Shown: positions 1-7,132, counted from the stretch's first letter. The stretch: DNA of 8,960 bases from Acidilobaceae archaeon (GCA_026985435.1 JALSQL010000106.1:1-8960), one strand, 5' to 3'. The notes: a model not told the origin generated them from the letters alone. A program made the numbers and translations.

Positions 1-158
1 GGCGGCTGAGCGCGGGTGAGGCCGCTATGAGGCTCTCCACGCTCCTGGGCAGGTGGCCGGGGGTGCTCGAGAGGCTCCTCCCCCGGGTGCCCGCCAGCGC
101 GGAGTCGCTGGCGGCGCTCGTGCCGCCCCTGAGGAGGTATATGCTAAGGTTTGGCTAG
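1..158 (+). CDS. C-terminal end of an unrecognised protein (5' end outside window)
   Basis: Only one rightward frame (codons from base 3) is open from the left edge. It ends at TAG 156-158; the other two rightward frames stop at 7-9 and 17-19. The 51 visible residues are rich in Leu, Arg, Ala and Pro and end in RRYMLRFG. Their composition and AGG/CTC codon use match the certain genes nearby, which supports a real C-terminus. An internal ATG at 27 exists, but nothing suggests a separate small gene starting there. I do not recognise the family. The gene lies 104 bp upstream of the radical SAM pair on the same strand, so it might belong to the same cluster, but the spacer is wide enough for a new promoter. 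Confidence 0.5.
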   Translation, partial: RLSAGEAAMRLSTLLGRWPGVLERLLPRVPASAESLAALVPPLRRYMLRFG

Positions 159-213
159 TTGAAGCCCCATCTACGGATTGCCGTGGCTAGAGGCCGGCCC
201 CATGTACCGATGC

Positions 214-223
214 GCGTATACGC
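214..223 (+). promoter_or_regulatory. Palindromic GCGTATACGC, possible TATA-like or operator element
   Basis: A perfect 10-bp palindrome with a GTATAC core sits in the 104-bp spacer before the radical SAM pair. An archaeal TATA box here would place the transcript start near 243-246, just before the purine-rich ribosome-binding stretch at 247-254 and the TTG start at 263. The core is not a strong crenarchaeal TATA box, and a 10-bp palindrome can occur by chance, so the assignment is tentative. It is the only AT-containing candidate in the spacer. Confidence 0.25.
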
Positions 224-246
224 CTCCAACCATCCAAGTACTACAC

Positions 247-254
247 GAGGGGGC
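247..254 (+). promoter_or_regulatory. Ribosome-binding site for the TTG start at 263
   Basis: GAGGGGGC ends 8 nt before TTG 263. It is the anti-16S-like purine run that decides this non-ATG start. The protein then opens with MRVLLTLPPG, which fits the first beta strand of a cobalamin-binding Rossmann domain. Confidence 0.5.
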
Positions 255-262
255 GGGCCCTC

Positions 263-1699
263 TTGAGGGTGCTCCTAACCCTGCCGCCGGGCATCCACAA
301 CCTGGAGATATACAAGATAGCAGGCATGAGGGCGCCGCCCCTCGGGCTCGCCTGGATAGCCGCCGTCCTCGAGAGGGACGGCCACAAGGTCGCCGTGCTC
401 GACACCCCAACCCTGGGCCTCGACACCGAGGAGTGGCTCGCGGAGGTGAGGAGGCTCAAGCCCGACGTGGTCGGGGTGAGCATGCTCACACCCACAGCCC
501 CCAGGGGCTACAGGGCGGCCAGGCTGCTCAGGGAGGAGATGCCGGACGTCACCCTCGTCGCGGGGGGCCAGCACCCCACCGCCATGTGGAGGGAGGCCCT
601 CGAGAGCGGCTTCCACGTAGTCGTGATGGGGGAGGGGGAGCAGACCGCTAGGGAGCTGGTGGCCACGCTGGAGAGCCACGGGCTCGACCCGGAGGCCCTC
701 AGGGAGGTGGCCGGTATAGCGTTCAGGGACCCCCGGGAGGGGAGGCTGAGGGTGACCAGGCCGAGGCCGCCCATACGCGACCTCGACAAGCTACCCTGGC
801 CGGCCAGGCACCTGCTACCCATGGACCGCTACACGCTCTTCGGGAAGCCCATACGGGTGGCCCACGTCATGGCGTCGAGGGGGTGCCCCTACGGGTGCAT
901 GTACTGCTCCACCAGCTACTTCTGGGGGCGCAGGGTCAGGTTTAGGAGCCCCAAGAACGTCGCGGACGAGGTGGAGTACCTCTACGACAGGTACGGGGCG
1001 AGGTACGTCGTCTTCGCCGACGACGAGCTCGTGATAAACAGGCGCTTCGTGGAGGAGTGGGTCAGGGAGGTCAAGGAGAGGGGGCTCGACATAGAGTTCG
1101 CCTGCGGGGCCAGGGTGGACCACGTGCCCAGGAAGTTCATGAAGTTCCTCTACGACAACGGCTGCGCCATACTATACTTCGGGGTCGAGAGCGCCAACCA
1201 GGAGACGCTAGACAAGATCGGCAAGAAGATCCGGGTCGAGCAGGCGGTCAGGGTGTTCCAGTGGAGGAAGGAGCTGGGGGGCCGCGCGATGGGGAGCTTC
1301 ATACTGGGCTTCCCCTGGGAGACCCTGGACGACATGAGGCGAACAGTCGACTTCGCCGTGAAGCTCGACCCCGACTACGCGCAGTTCACAGCCCTAACGC
1401 CATACCCCGGCACCCCCATGTTCGAGTACGCCAAGAGGCACGGGCTCATAGTCGACTGGGACTGGGAGCACTACACCACGATAAGGGCGGTCATGAGGGG
1501 GTTCACCTGGACCGCGCGCGACCTGGCCAGGATGATAAAGTACGCCTACAGGCGCTTCTACCTACGGGGATCGTTCCTCTGGCGGGAGGCCCGCGAGGGG
1601 AGGCTCGGCTACGTGGCCAAGATCGTCGCCCGGGAGGCGGCCTCCATGCTGGGAGCAGCCATCGCCCGCCCCCTCAGGTGGATGACGAGGAGGGGGTGA
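263..1699 (+). CDS. Cobalamin-binding domain radical SAM protein (class B type)
   Basis: This 478-residue protein has the layout of B12-dependent radical SAM enzymes. An N-terminal cobalamin-binding Rossmann domain (about 1-135) shows APPLGLAWIAAVLE at 24-37, VGVSMLTPT at 70-78, AGGQHPT at 100-106 and MGEGEQT at 122-128. The radical SAM barrel carries CPYGCMYC at 208-215, so C208, C212 and C215 should hold the [4Fe-4S] cluster that cleaves SAM. The usual downstream motifs LYFGVESA and LTPYPGTPMF follow. The DxHxxG motif is absent, as is common in this class. The family includes methylases and enzymes that form C-C bonds at unactivated carbons, such as HpnP and the archaeal GDGT ring and calditol synthases; which one this resembles cannot be decided by eye. 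The TTG start is chosen from the upstream purine run and the N-terminal strand. It lies 6 nt before the next radical SAM gene. Domain call secure; substrate unknown. Confidence 0.9.
   Translation: MRVLLTLPPGIHNLEIYKIAGMRAPPLGLAWIAAVLERDGHKVAVLDTPTLGLDTEEWLAEVRRLKPDVVGVSMLTPTAPRGYRAARLLREEMPDVTLVAGGQHPTAMWREALESGFHVVVMGEGEQTARELVATLESHGLDPEALREVAGIAFRDPREGRLRVTRPRPPIRDLDKLPWPARHLLPMDRYTLFGKPIRVAHVMASRGCPYGCMYCSTSYFWGRRVRFRSPKNVADEVEYLYDRYGARYVVFADDELVINRRFVEEWVREVKERGLDIEFACGARVDHVPRKFMKFLYDNGCAILYFGVESANQETLDKIGKKIRVEQAVRVFQWRKELGGRAMGSFILGFPWETLDDMRRTVDFAVKLDPDYAQFTALTPYPGTPMFEYAKRHGLIVDWDWEHYTTIRAVMRGFTWTARDLARMIKYAYRRFYLRGSFLWREAREGRLGYVAKIVAREAASMLGAAIARPLRWMTRRG
1689..1696 (+). promoter_or_regulatory. 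Ribosome-binding site for the TTG start at 1706
   Basis: GGAGGGGG lies inside the last codons of the preceding gene, 9 nt before TTG 1706. It supports the non-ATG start and translational coupling of the two radical SAM genes, whose stop (1697-1699) and start are 6 nt apart. Confidence 0.5.
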
Positions 1700-1705
1700 A
1701 GAGGC

Positions 1706-3208
1706 TTGGTCGAGCCCCCACAGCTCCCCGAGCCCGAGAGGCCCGGGGGGCTCGGGAGCCTGCTCGCAGGCGTTAGGGTCGTGTTCAACAACCCCCTCAC
1801 CAGGGCGTACCTCAGGGCGGCCTCGAGGAGGGTCGCCTGCGTCGAGGACGGCAGGGAGTGGGACGCCCAGGTGGTGTTCCACGCCCTCGCAGCCTTCGCT
1901 GGCGCCCGGGTGTCGGGGTGCCCGGTCACCGCGAGGTTCCTCGGCTGGATGCTCCGGGCGACGCTCAACGTGGCCGTGAGGCTCCTGGGCGGCGACATGG
2001 AGGAGGCCCGGAGGGCCCTCCGGGACCCCGCGATAAGGAGGGGGATAGCGCTGGTGCTCGAGGGGCTGGGCCGCTACGGGGTGACGGTGCCCCAGAAGCT
2101 CCCGGCCCCCTTCCTCGTTGTGTGGAACTTCACCAACATGTGCAACCTCAGGTGCATACACTGCTACCAGAGGGCCAGCAGGCCCACCCCCGACGAGCTC
2201 ACCCTCGAGGAGAAGCTGGACCTGGTCAGGCAGCTCGACGAGGCTGGCGTGGCGGCGGTCGCCCTGAGCGGCGGCGAGCCCACGATACACCCCCACTTCT
2301 ACCGTATAGTGGAGGAGCTTGCGAGGAGGGGGATATACGTGGCTGTGGCCACCAACGGCACAGCCTTCGCCGACAAGGCTAGGCTCGAGAGGGCGGTGAG
2401 GGCTGGGCTGCGCTACGTCGAGGTGAGCGTTGACAGCGCCGACCCCAAGGTGCACGACCGCTTCCGCGGCGTGCCCGGCGCCTGGGAGAAGGCTGTCCAG
2501 GCGCTCAGGAACGCCGTCGAGCTCGGGGTCAGCAACGGCCTGGCGGTCACGGTGACTAAGATGAACGTGCACGAGATACCGGCGATACTGGACCTGGCGG
2601 AGGAGATAGGTGTCGACAGGGTTGTACTCTTCAACTTCGTCCCCGTGGGGAGGGGGAGCGAGAACGCCTGGCTAGACCTCACCCCCGAGGAGAGGGAGGA
2701 GCTGCTCCGCACTGTCTACAGGGAGATGAGGAGGAGGCGCCTGGAGATAGCGAGCACAGCGCCCCAGTACGGCCGGGTGGCCCTCCAGCTAAGCAGGGGG
2801 AGGGAGGTGGCCCCCACGCACTTCTACGTGGGCCATCACAGGGTCGTGAAGGCCCTAGCCGAGTTCATAGGCGGCTGCGGCGCGGGCAGGATCTACGCGG
2901 CCATACAGCCCAACGGGGACGTGGCGCCCTGCGTGTTCCTCCCCATAAAGGTCGGCAGCGTGCGCGAGAGGGAGTTCCGGGAGATATGGGAGACGGCGCC
3001 GCTATTCCAGAAGCTGAGGGATAGGAGCCTCCTCCGCGGGTACTGCGGCAGGTGCCCCTACCGTAACATATGCGGAGGCTGCAGGGCGAGGGCCTACGCG
3101 TACTTCGGGGACCCGCTCGCCCCGGACCCCGGCTGCATCTACAACAAGGCCGACTGGGAGCGCGTCGCCAGCAGGCACCACGTGAGGGTGAGGGCGCCCC
3201 GGGGCTAG
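1706..3208 (+). CDS. Radical SAM/SPASM protein with an uncharacterised N-terminal domain
   Basis: The protein has 500 residues from a TTG start with a purine-rich ribosome-binding site. Residues 1-130 form a mostly helical domain I cannot assign. The radical SAM core begins at VVWNFTNMCNLRCIHC, with C146, C150 and C153 as cluster ligands and SGGEP at 188-192 for SAM binding. The C-terminal SPASM region has C391, C409, the C-x2-C-x5-C-x2-C set at C447/C450/C456/C459, and C477, enough for auxiliary [4Fe-4S] clusters. The tail CGGCRARAYAYFGD...DPGC resembles the heme-pathway and peptide-maturase radical SAM group (NirJ/AhbC/AhbD-like). The 130-residue extension makes it longer than those enzymes, so I do not call it a heme synthase. 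It follows the B12 radical SAM gene, suggesting consecutive steps in one pathway. Its stop shares bases with that of the convergent amidohydrolase gene. Family secure, substrate unknown. Confidence 0.9.
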   Translation: MVEPPQLPEPERPGGLGSLLAGVRVVFNNPLTRAYLRAASRRVACVEDGREWDAQVVFHALAAFAGARVSGCPVTARFLGWMLRATLNVAVRLLGGDMEEARRALRDPAIRRGIALVLEGLGRYGVTVPQKLPAPFLVVWNFTNMCNLRCIHCYQRASRPTPDELTLEEKLDLVRQLDEAGVAAVALSGGEPTIHPHFYRIVEELARRGIYVAVATNGTAFADKARLERAVRAGLRYVEVSVDSADPKVHDRFRGVPGAWEKAVQALRNAVELGVSNGLAVTVTKMNVHEIPAILDLAEEIGVDRVVLFNFVPVGRGSENAWLDLTPEEREELLRTVYREMRRRRLEIASTAPQYGRVALQLSRGREVAPTHFYVGHHRVVKALAEFIGGCGAGRIYAAIQPNGDVAPCVFLPIKVGSVREREFREIWETAPLFQKLRDRSLLRGYCGRCPYRNICGGCRARAYAYFGDPLAPDPGCIYNKADWERVASRHHVRVRAPRG

Positions 3209-4146
3209 AGGCGGCCGAGGCCGCGGAGGAGGCGCTCGGCGTTGCCAGCCAGTATCGCCTCCTTCGCCTTCTCCTCGAGGTTGGAGTGGAGTATCGCCTC
3301 CACGGCGTCCCTCATGGTGAGGCCGGTGACGTAGGGGTAGTCGCTGCCGAAGAGTAGCCTGTCGTAGCCCACCCTATCCACGGCCAGCTCGACGAGGAAG
3401 GGGTCGACGGCGCTAGTGTCCGCGTACACGTTATCCCGCCTCGAGATCAGGTCGACCGCCTCCTGGAAGTATATCCCGGGCCTCAGGGCGCTATAGCTGC
3501 CGAGGTGGGCCACCACAACGGTGAGGCCCGGGTGGCTCCTAGCTATCGGGTCCAGGGCCGAGGGCCTGGCGCCCCAGCAGAGGTCGGGGAGCTCCCAGAG
3601 GCCGGGGTCGCAGCCCGTGTGGACTATGAGCACGAGCCCCTCGCTCTCCATGTAGTCCAGGAGGGGCCTCAGCCTCCTCTCGCTGGGCCTGCAGTCGTGG
3701 AGGGTCGGGTAGAGCTTCACCCCCAGGTAGGGGCGCCCCCGGACCCTCTCAAGGGTGCCGGCGGGGCCGAGGTCGGGGTTGTAGCTCGCCACCGGGTAGA
3801 GCCTCCCCCCGGAGGCCTCGGCGGCCTCGAGGACCTCTTCGCTGGTGCGGGTGTGCTCGAGGAGCAGCCTCTCGTGCTCGCTTATTGCCCGGTCGGGCTC
3901 GAAGACCACCTCCCTGAGGCTCCTGATTCGCAGGTAGACCAGGTAGTCTATACTGTCGGCGGCCGCCCTCCTTAGCCTCTCCGGGGTGACGCTGCTGCGG
4001 AACACCCTCAGGCTGGGCTCCACCGCTATAACGACGGCCCTAGCGACTCCGGCCTCGTCCATGGCCCTCAGTAGCAGGCCAGCGGCCCTCCGGGGCTCCC
4101 TGACCCTCCAGGGCAGGTGCGTGTGGAAGTCTATGTACCCCTGCAA
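3205..4146 (-). CDS. TIM-barrel metal-dependent amidohydrolase (amidohydrolase_2-like)
   Basis: From TTG 4146 the protein has 313 residues. YIDFHTHL puts the metal-binding HxH at H8/H10. GVKLYPT (142-148), LIVHTG (H176), VVAHLGS (H214), YADTSAV and LFGSDYPY (D269) follow in the order seen in PF04909 amidohydrolases/decarboxylases. The fold binds one or two metals and hydrolyses C-N bonds or decarboxylates small acids; the substrate is not evident. The start is a choice. TTG 4146 has GGGAGG (4156-4161) 9 nt upstream and a TATA-like box at 4189-4195. An in-frame TTG at 4167 would add seven residues and need a leaderless message. The gene lies 64 bp downstream of the oxidoreductase beta gene but appears to have its own promoter, so a functional link is not implied. 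Its TAG stop overlaps that of the convergent radical SAM gene. Confidence 0.85.
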   Translation of the reverse strand: MQGYIDFHTHLPWRVREPRRAAGLLLRAMDEAGVARAVVIAVEPSLRVFRSSVTPERLRRAAADSIDYLVYLRIRSLREVVFEPDRAISEHERLLLEHTRTSEEVLEAAEASGGRLYPVASYNPDLGPAGTLERVRGRPYLGVKLYPTLHDCRPSERRLRPLLDYMESEGLVLIVHTGCDPGLWELPDLCWGARPSALDPIARSHPGLTVVVAHLGSYSALRPGIYFQEAVDLISRRDNVYADTSAVDPFLVELAVDRVGYDRLLFGSDYPYVTGLTMRDAVEAILHSNLEEKAKEAILAGNAERLLRGLGRL

Positions 4147-4155
4147 CCCGCGGAT

Positions 4156-4161
4156 CCTCCC
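4156..4161 (-). promoter_or_regulatory. Ribosome-binding site favouring the TTG 4146 start
   Basis: On the minus strand GGGAGG lies 9 nt before TTG 4146 and downstream of the alternative TTG 4167. It therefore argues for the shorter amidohydrolase, which begins MQGYIDFHTHL. Confidence 0.45.
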
Positions 4162-4165
4162 GTGC

Positions 4166-4170
4166 AAAAA
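4166..4170 (-). terminator. Possible oligo-T terminator for the oxidoreductase operon
   Basis: The minus strand reads five Ts here, 41-45 nt after the beta-subunit stop, with a shorter T4 run at 4191-4194. Archaeal polymerase can stop at oligo-T tracts without a hairpin. The runs are short and overlap the presumed promoter and transcript start of the next gene, so this is a weak call. Confidence 0.2.
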
Positions 4171-4188
4171 GGCCGGGCTGGAGGGGCG

Positions 4189-4195
4189 TTAAAAG
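4189..4195 (-). promoter_or_regulatory. Archaeal TATA-like box for the amidohydrolase gene
   Basis: CTTTTAA on the minus strand stands out in a GC-rich 43-64 bp spacer. About 25 bp downstream lies 4165-4168, the expected transcript start. That would give either a leader of roughly 20 nt with GGGAGG before TTG 4146, or a leaderless message starting at TTG 4167. No clear purine-rich BRE precedes it. The element also follows the end of the beta-subunit gene, so its T run could contribute to termination. Confidence 0.45.
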
Positions 4196-4210
4196 GCGGG
4201 GCTGGGACTG

Positions 4211-5152
4211 CTAGCGGCGCCTCCTGACGAGGTAGCCGGAGAATATCCTCTTGAGCCTCTCAGCGTCCACTACGGGGGCCCCGCCCCTCTCTATGGGCTG
4301 CAGCGCCGGCGGGCTGTCCAGGTAGGAGGGTATCCTCCTGGCGAGCCTCTCCTCGAAAGGCTCCCTGGTCTGGTCCCAGTAGAAGATGCCCACGGGCACC
4401 CTGTCGCCCCACTCCCTAGCCTTCTCGAGGGCCCTGGACGCCTTCTCCTCCCTCTCGCTCGGATCCCTGACGACGGGGTCCCAGCCGGGCTCGCTGTCGA
4501 GCTTGTAGACCCTCCGCCTGTACCACTCGGTGGTGTAGAGGTCGTTGTAGGTGACGCAGGGCTGGAGTATGTCTATGACGGCGGAGCCCTTGTGGTTGAC
4601 CGCCAGCTTTATCAGCTCCTTCAGGTGGTTCACGTCCATAGCGTAGGCCCTCGCCACGAAGGTGTACCCGGAGGCGACGGCGAGGGCTATCGGGTTAACG
4701 GCGTCCTGAAGGTTCGGCTTGGGGAGGGCCTTGGTCTTCACGCCAGCGGGCAGCGTGGGGCTCGCCTGGCCCTTGGTGAGCCCGTAGACCTGGTTGTCGT
4801 GTATCAGCACGGTCACGTCGAGGTTCCTCCTCCCCAGGGCGACGAAGTGGCCGGCCCCTATGCCGAGCAGGTCGCCGTCCCCGCCGTCTATGATCACCTT
4901 CAGGTCGGGCCTCGCGAGCTTGAGGCCCGTGGCGAATGGTATAGCCCTACCGTGCAGGGTGTGGACGCCGTTTGCGTATATGAAGTGGGGCGTCTTGCCG
5001 CTGCAGCCTATGCCCGAGACTATCGCCACCTCCCACGGCTTCAGGCCGAGCTCCGCGAGGGCCTTCTGGAGCGCTGTTAGTATGCCGTAGTCCCCGCACC
5101 CGGGGCACCAGTCGACCCAGACGTCCGTCCTATAGTCCATCCTAAGCACCAT
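4211..5152 (-). CDS. 2-oxoacid:ferredoxin oxidoreductase, beta subunit
   Basis: This 313-residue subunit carries thiamine diphosphate and one [4Fe-4S] cluster and works with the alpha subunit encoded just upstream. Together they convert 2-oxoacids and CoA to acyl-CoA and CO2 while reducing ferredoxin in the cytoplasm. C16 and C19 (WCPGCGDYG), C50 (GIGCSGKTPHF) and C199 (LQPCVTYND) match the cluster ligands of the Sulfolobus enzyme. GDGDLLGIG at 91-99 through HDNQVYGLT at 118-126 is the Mg-ThDP binding region. K53 and L125 sit where residues tied to broad 2-oxoacid use are known in Sulfolobus (alignment by eye). ATG 5152 is preferred because GGAGGTG lies 7 nt upstream. It overlaps the alpha gene by 11 nt. 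In-frame starts at 5179 and 5140 are possible but less supported. Length is close to the roughly 305 residues usual for the family. Confidence 0.93.
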   Translation of the reverse strand: MVLRMDYRTDVWVDWCPGCGDYGILTALQKALAELGLKPWEVAIVSGIGCSGKTPHFIYANGVHTLHGRAIPFATGLKLARPDLKVIIDGGDGDLLGIGAGHFVALGRRNLDVTVLIHDNQVYGLTKGQASPTLPAGVKTKALPKPNLQDAVNPIALAVASGYTFVARAYAMDVNHLKELIKLAVNHKGSAVIDILQPCVTYNDLYTTEWYRRRVYKLDSEPGWDPVVRDPSEREEKASRALEKAREWGDRVPVGIFYWDQTREPFEERLARRIPSYLDSPPALQPIERGGAPVVDAERLKRIFSGYLVRRRR

Positions 5153-7073
5153 AGGTGAGCACCTCCCTGACACTCCCACCCTCGACTATGCGGGTGACCG
5201 CGCGGGCGAGCTCGCCCACGTAGATGGGGCGGCCCGTCCACTTGAGGATGAACCTCTCGATCCTCCTGCCCGTGTGCTGGGCCACGAGCCGGGCGGCCAT
5301 GGCGTTGTAGCTGGCCTCGACGGCTATCACCCTCCCGGGCGGGTAGGAGGAGAGCACCTCCGATACGTACCCCGACGGGAAGGGCTCGAATACCCTCAGG
5401 TGGAGGTAGGCGCCCCGGAGGCCCTCACCCCTCAGGGTCTCGAGCGCCTCGAGGGCCGCGCCCTTCACGCTGCCCCAGCCCACGAGTAGGAAGTCGCCGC
5501 CGTCGCCGTAGAGGATGGCCCTCTCGCCCTCCTCGGGTATCTCCTCCGCCGCCAGCTCCAGCTTCCTCATGCGGGCCTCGTGCATCCTCAGCCTGTTAAC
5601 GGGGTCCTCGTCTATGTGGCCGTACTCGTCGTGCTCGTCTCCGGTGTACCACATCACGACGCCCTCCTGGCCCACGAAGGCCCTGGGGCTGATGGGGCCC
5701 CCGCTCTTGTCGAACCTCCTATAGTCGGGGCCGGGGTTGGCGGCTAGGAGGCCCCTGTCTATCTTGACGCCCTCGAGGCTGGGGGGCGGCAGGGTGACTA
5801 TGCTGTTTGCCAGGAACTTGTCTAGGACGTGTATGACGGGGGTCTGGTAGCGCTCCGCCCAGTTCATAGCCTTTATCGCATCGTAGAACGCCTCCTCGTG
5901 GTCGCCGCTCGAGAGCACGATCCTCGGGAACTCGCCGTGCCCGCTGAAGAGGGCCGCCGCCAGGTCCTGCTGGCTACCCCTGGTGGGCATGCCAGTGCTG
6001 GGGCCGCCCCTCTGGTAGAGCGTGACCACCACCGGCACCTCGTTGATGCCAGCCCAGCCGAGGGCCTCCACCATCAGGTCGAAGCCGGGGCCGCTGGTGG
6101 CGGTGGCCGCCCGGGCGCCCGCCAGGGCGCCGCCTATCGCCGCGGAGATCGCCGCTATCTCGTCCTCCGTCTGGAACACGACGACGCCGCCCAGGCTCTC
6201 CCCGTCGGCCTCCAGGTTCTCGTGGGCCTCGAGGGTGAAGCTCTCGTCGGCGGCCGGGGTTATGGGGTAGTAGGTCTGGAGGCGGAGGCCGCCGGCCACC
6301 TTACCCATGGCGACGACGTCGTTGCCGCTAACGATGAAGTACTCGCTGGGCCCCTCGGGCGGGGGCTCCAGCTTGAGGGCCCCCCGCAGGCCGGCCGATG
6401 CGACGGTGTCGTAGACTATCTCGGCCAGCTTCATGTTGCCCTCGACCACGCCCTGCCTGCCCCTGAAGCGCCTCTCGAACCCCGCCCTCAGGGCGTCGAG
6501 CTCGAGGCCGGTGAGCGACGCTATGGCGGCCAGGGGTATCGTGTTGAGGAACCTCCTAGCCCTAGTCGCCGGTATGCCCAGCTCCCCGGCCAGGCTGCGC
6601 AGGAGGGCCTGGTAGTCGAGGGGCAGGGGCCTCGCGCCCAGCTCGGCCTCGGCGTACCTAACGGCGCCCTCCACGCTCGCCGGGTAGCCTGCCCTCGAGA
6701 GGGTCTCCTTCACGCGGGCCTTCTCCTCCCTCTCCATCGAGGGTACCCTGTCGGGGCCCACCTTGGAGGCGGCGGTGTCGTAGACTATCACCGTGCCGGG
6801 CGCCGCCTCGCGGAAGTGGGTCAGGACGGTCTCAGCGTCGATCGCCGCTATAACGTGGGGCTCCTCCCTCGGCGCCCACGCCTGCCTGTGGGACACCCTC
6901 ACGTTGATGTAGGAGTGCCTGCCCTTGATGTTGGAGAAGTACTCCCTCGTAGAGTAGACCCGGTAGCCCTCCATGGCGTAGGCTACAGTCAGCACCTGAG
7001 CAGCCGTCTCCAGCCCGCTGCCCTGCGGGCCGCCCACCAGGAACCTAACCTCCCGCACCACACCCAAGCCCAT
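5142..7073 (-). CDS. 2-oxoacid:ferredoxin oxidoreductase, alpha subunit (gamma-alpha fusion)
   Basis: From ATG 7073 the protein has 643 residues, close to the fused alpha subunit of Sulfolobus and Aeropyrum. Residues 1 to about 200 are the gamma-type domain, with the glycine loop GGPQGSGLET (14-23) and REYFSNIKGRHSY. Then come the ThDP-partner domain with YPITP (269-273), TATSGPGFDLM (SGPG 327-330) and GGPSTGMPTRGSQQDL (356-371), and the C-terminal transketolase-like domain. YPITP is the signature of this archaeal group and is important for catalysis. ATG 7073 is chosen because GGAGG ends 5 nt upstream and the first strand, VREVRFLVGG, begins right after it. The longer frame from 7154 adds 27 residues with no family resemblance. 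The beta gene overlaps its 3' end by 11 nt. A 77-bp spacer separates it from the upstream Cys-rich gene and could hold a promoter. The exact 2-oxoacid range is unproven. Confidence 0.93.
   Translation of the reverse strand: MGLGVVREVRFLVGGPQGSGLETAAQVLTVAYAMEGYRVYSTREYFSNIKGRHSYINVRVSHRQAWAPREEPHVIAAIDAETVLTHFREAAPGTVIVYDTAASKVGPDRVPSMEREEKARVKETLSRAGYPASVEGAVRYAEAELGARPLPLDYQALLRSLAGELGIPATRARRFLNTIPLAAIASLTGLELDALRAGFERRFRGRQGVVEGNMKLAEIVYDTVASAGLRGALKLEPPPEGPSEYFIVSGNDVVAMGKVAGGLRLQTYYPITPAADESFTLEAHENLEADGESLGGVVVFQTEDEIAAISAAIGGALAGARAATATSGPGFDLMVEALGWAGINEVPVVVTLYQRGGPSTGMPTRGSQQDLAAALFSGHGEFPRIVLSSGDHEEAFYDAIKAMNWAERYQTPVIHVLDKFLANSIVTLPPPSLEGVKIDRGLLAANPGPDYRRFDKSGGPISPRAFVGQEGVVMWYTGDEHDEYGHIDEDPVNRLRMHEARMRKLELAAEEIPEEGERAILYGDGGDFLLVGWGSVKGAALEALETLRGEGLRGAYLHLRVFEPFPSGYVSEVLSSYPPGRVIAVEASYNAMAARLVAQHTGRRIERFILKWTGRPIYVGELARAVTRIVEGGSVREVLTYGA
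5160..5166 (-). promoter_or_regulatory. Ribosome-binding site of the beta-subunit gene
   Basis: GGAGGTG on the minus strand lies within the last codons of the alpha gene, 7 nt before ATG 5152. It is the best Shine-Dalgarno match I found in the window. It fixes the beta start nine codons inside the longest open frame (5179) and indicates coupled translation of the two subunits. Confidence 0.6.
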
Positions 7074-7078
7074 CCAAG

Positions 7079-7083
7079 CCTCC
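7079..7083 (-). promoter_or_regulatory. Ribosome-binding site of the alpha-subunit gene
   Basis: GGAGG on the minus strand is 5 nt before ATG 7073. It supports this start over the upstream in-frame codon at 7154. In-frame TTG 7067 is a weaker alternative at 11 nt spacing. Confidence 0.5.
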
Positions 7084-7119
7084 AAAGAGCCCCGGGGAGG
7101 CCACGAGGGGGTAGAAGCA

Positions 7120-7132
7120 CGAGTACATACCA
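7120..7132 (-). promoter_or_regulatory. Weak TATA-like sequence ahead of the oxidoreductase operon
   Basis: The minus strand reads TGGTATGTACTCG here. With its centre near 7126, a transcript would start near 7100, leaving a leader of about 27 nt that includes GGAGG. It departs from the usual crenarchaeal TATA box. It is supported only by position and by being the most AT-containing part of the 77-bp spacer. Confidence 0.2.

Noticed and set aside
159..262. tRNA, C/D box RNA or small peptide gene in the 104-bp spacer before the radical SAM pair
   Set aside because: No cloverleaf, no RTGATGA/CTGA box pair and no short frame with a good ribosome-binding site could be seen.
1057..1776. 239-codon rightward frame inside the first radical SAM gene
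   Set aside because: It is a +1-type shadow of a gene with intact motifs, and its product is Arg/Gly/His/Pro-rich.
1562..2572. 336-codon leftward open frame across the two radical SAM genes
   Set aside because: It spans two real genes and their junction on the opposite strand, its composition is Pro/His/Gly/Glu-rich, and it has no recognisable motif.
5153..5179. Upstream start of the beta subunit at 5179
   Set aside because: The strong GGAGGTG lies downstream of 5179 and points to ATG 5152; the extra nine residues have no family support.
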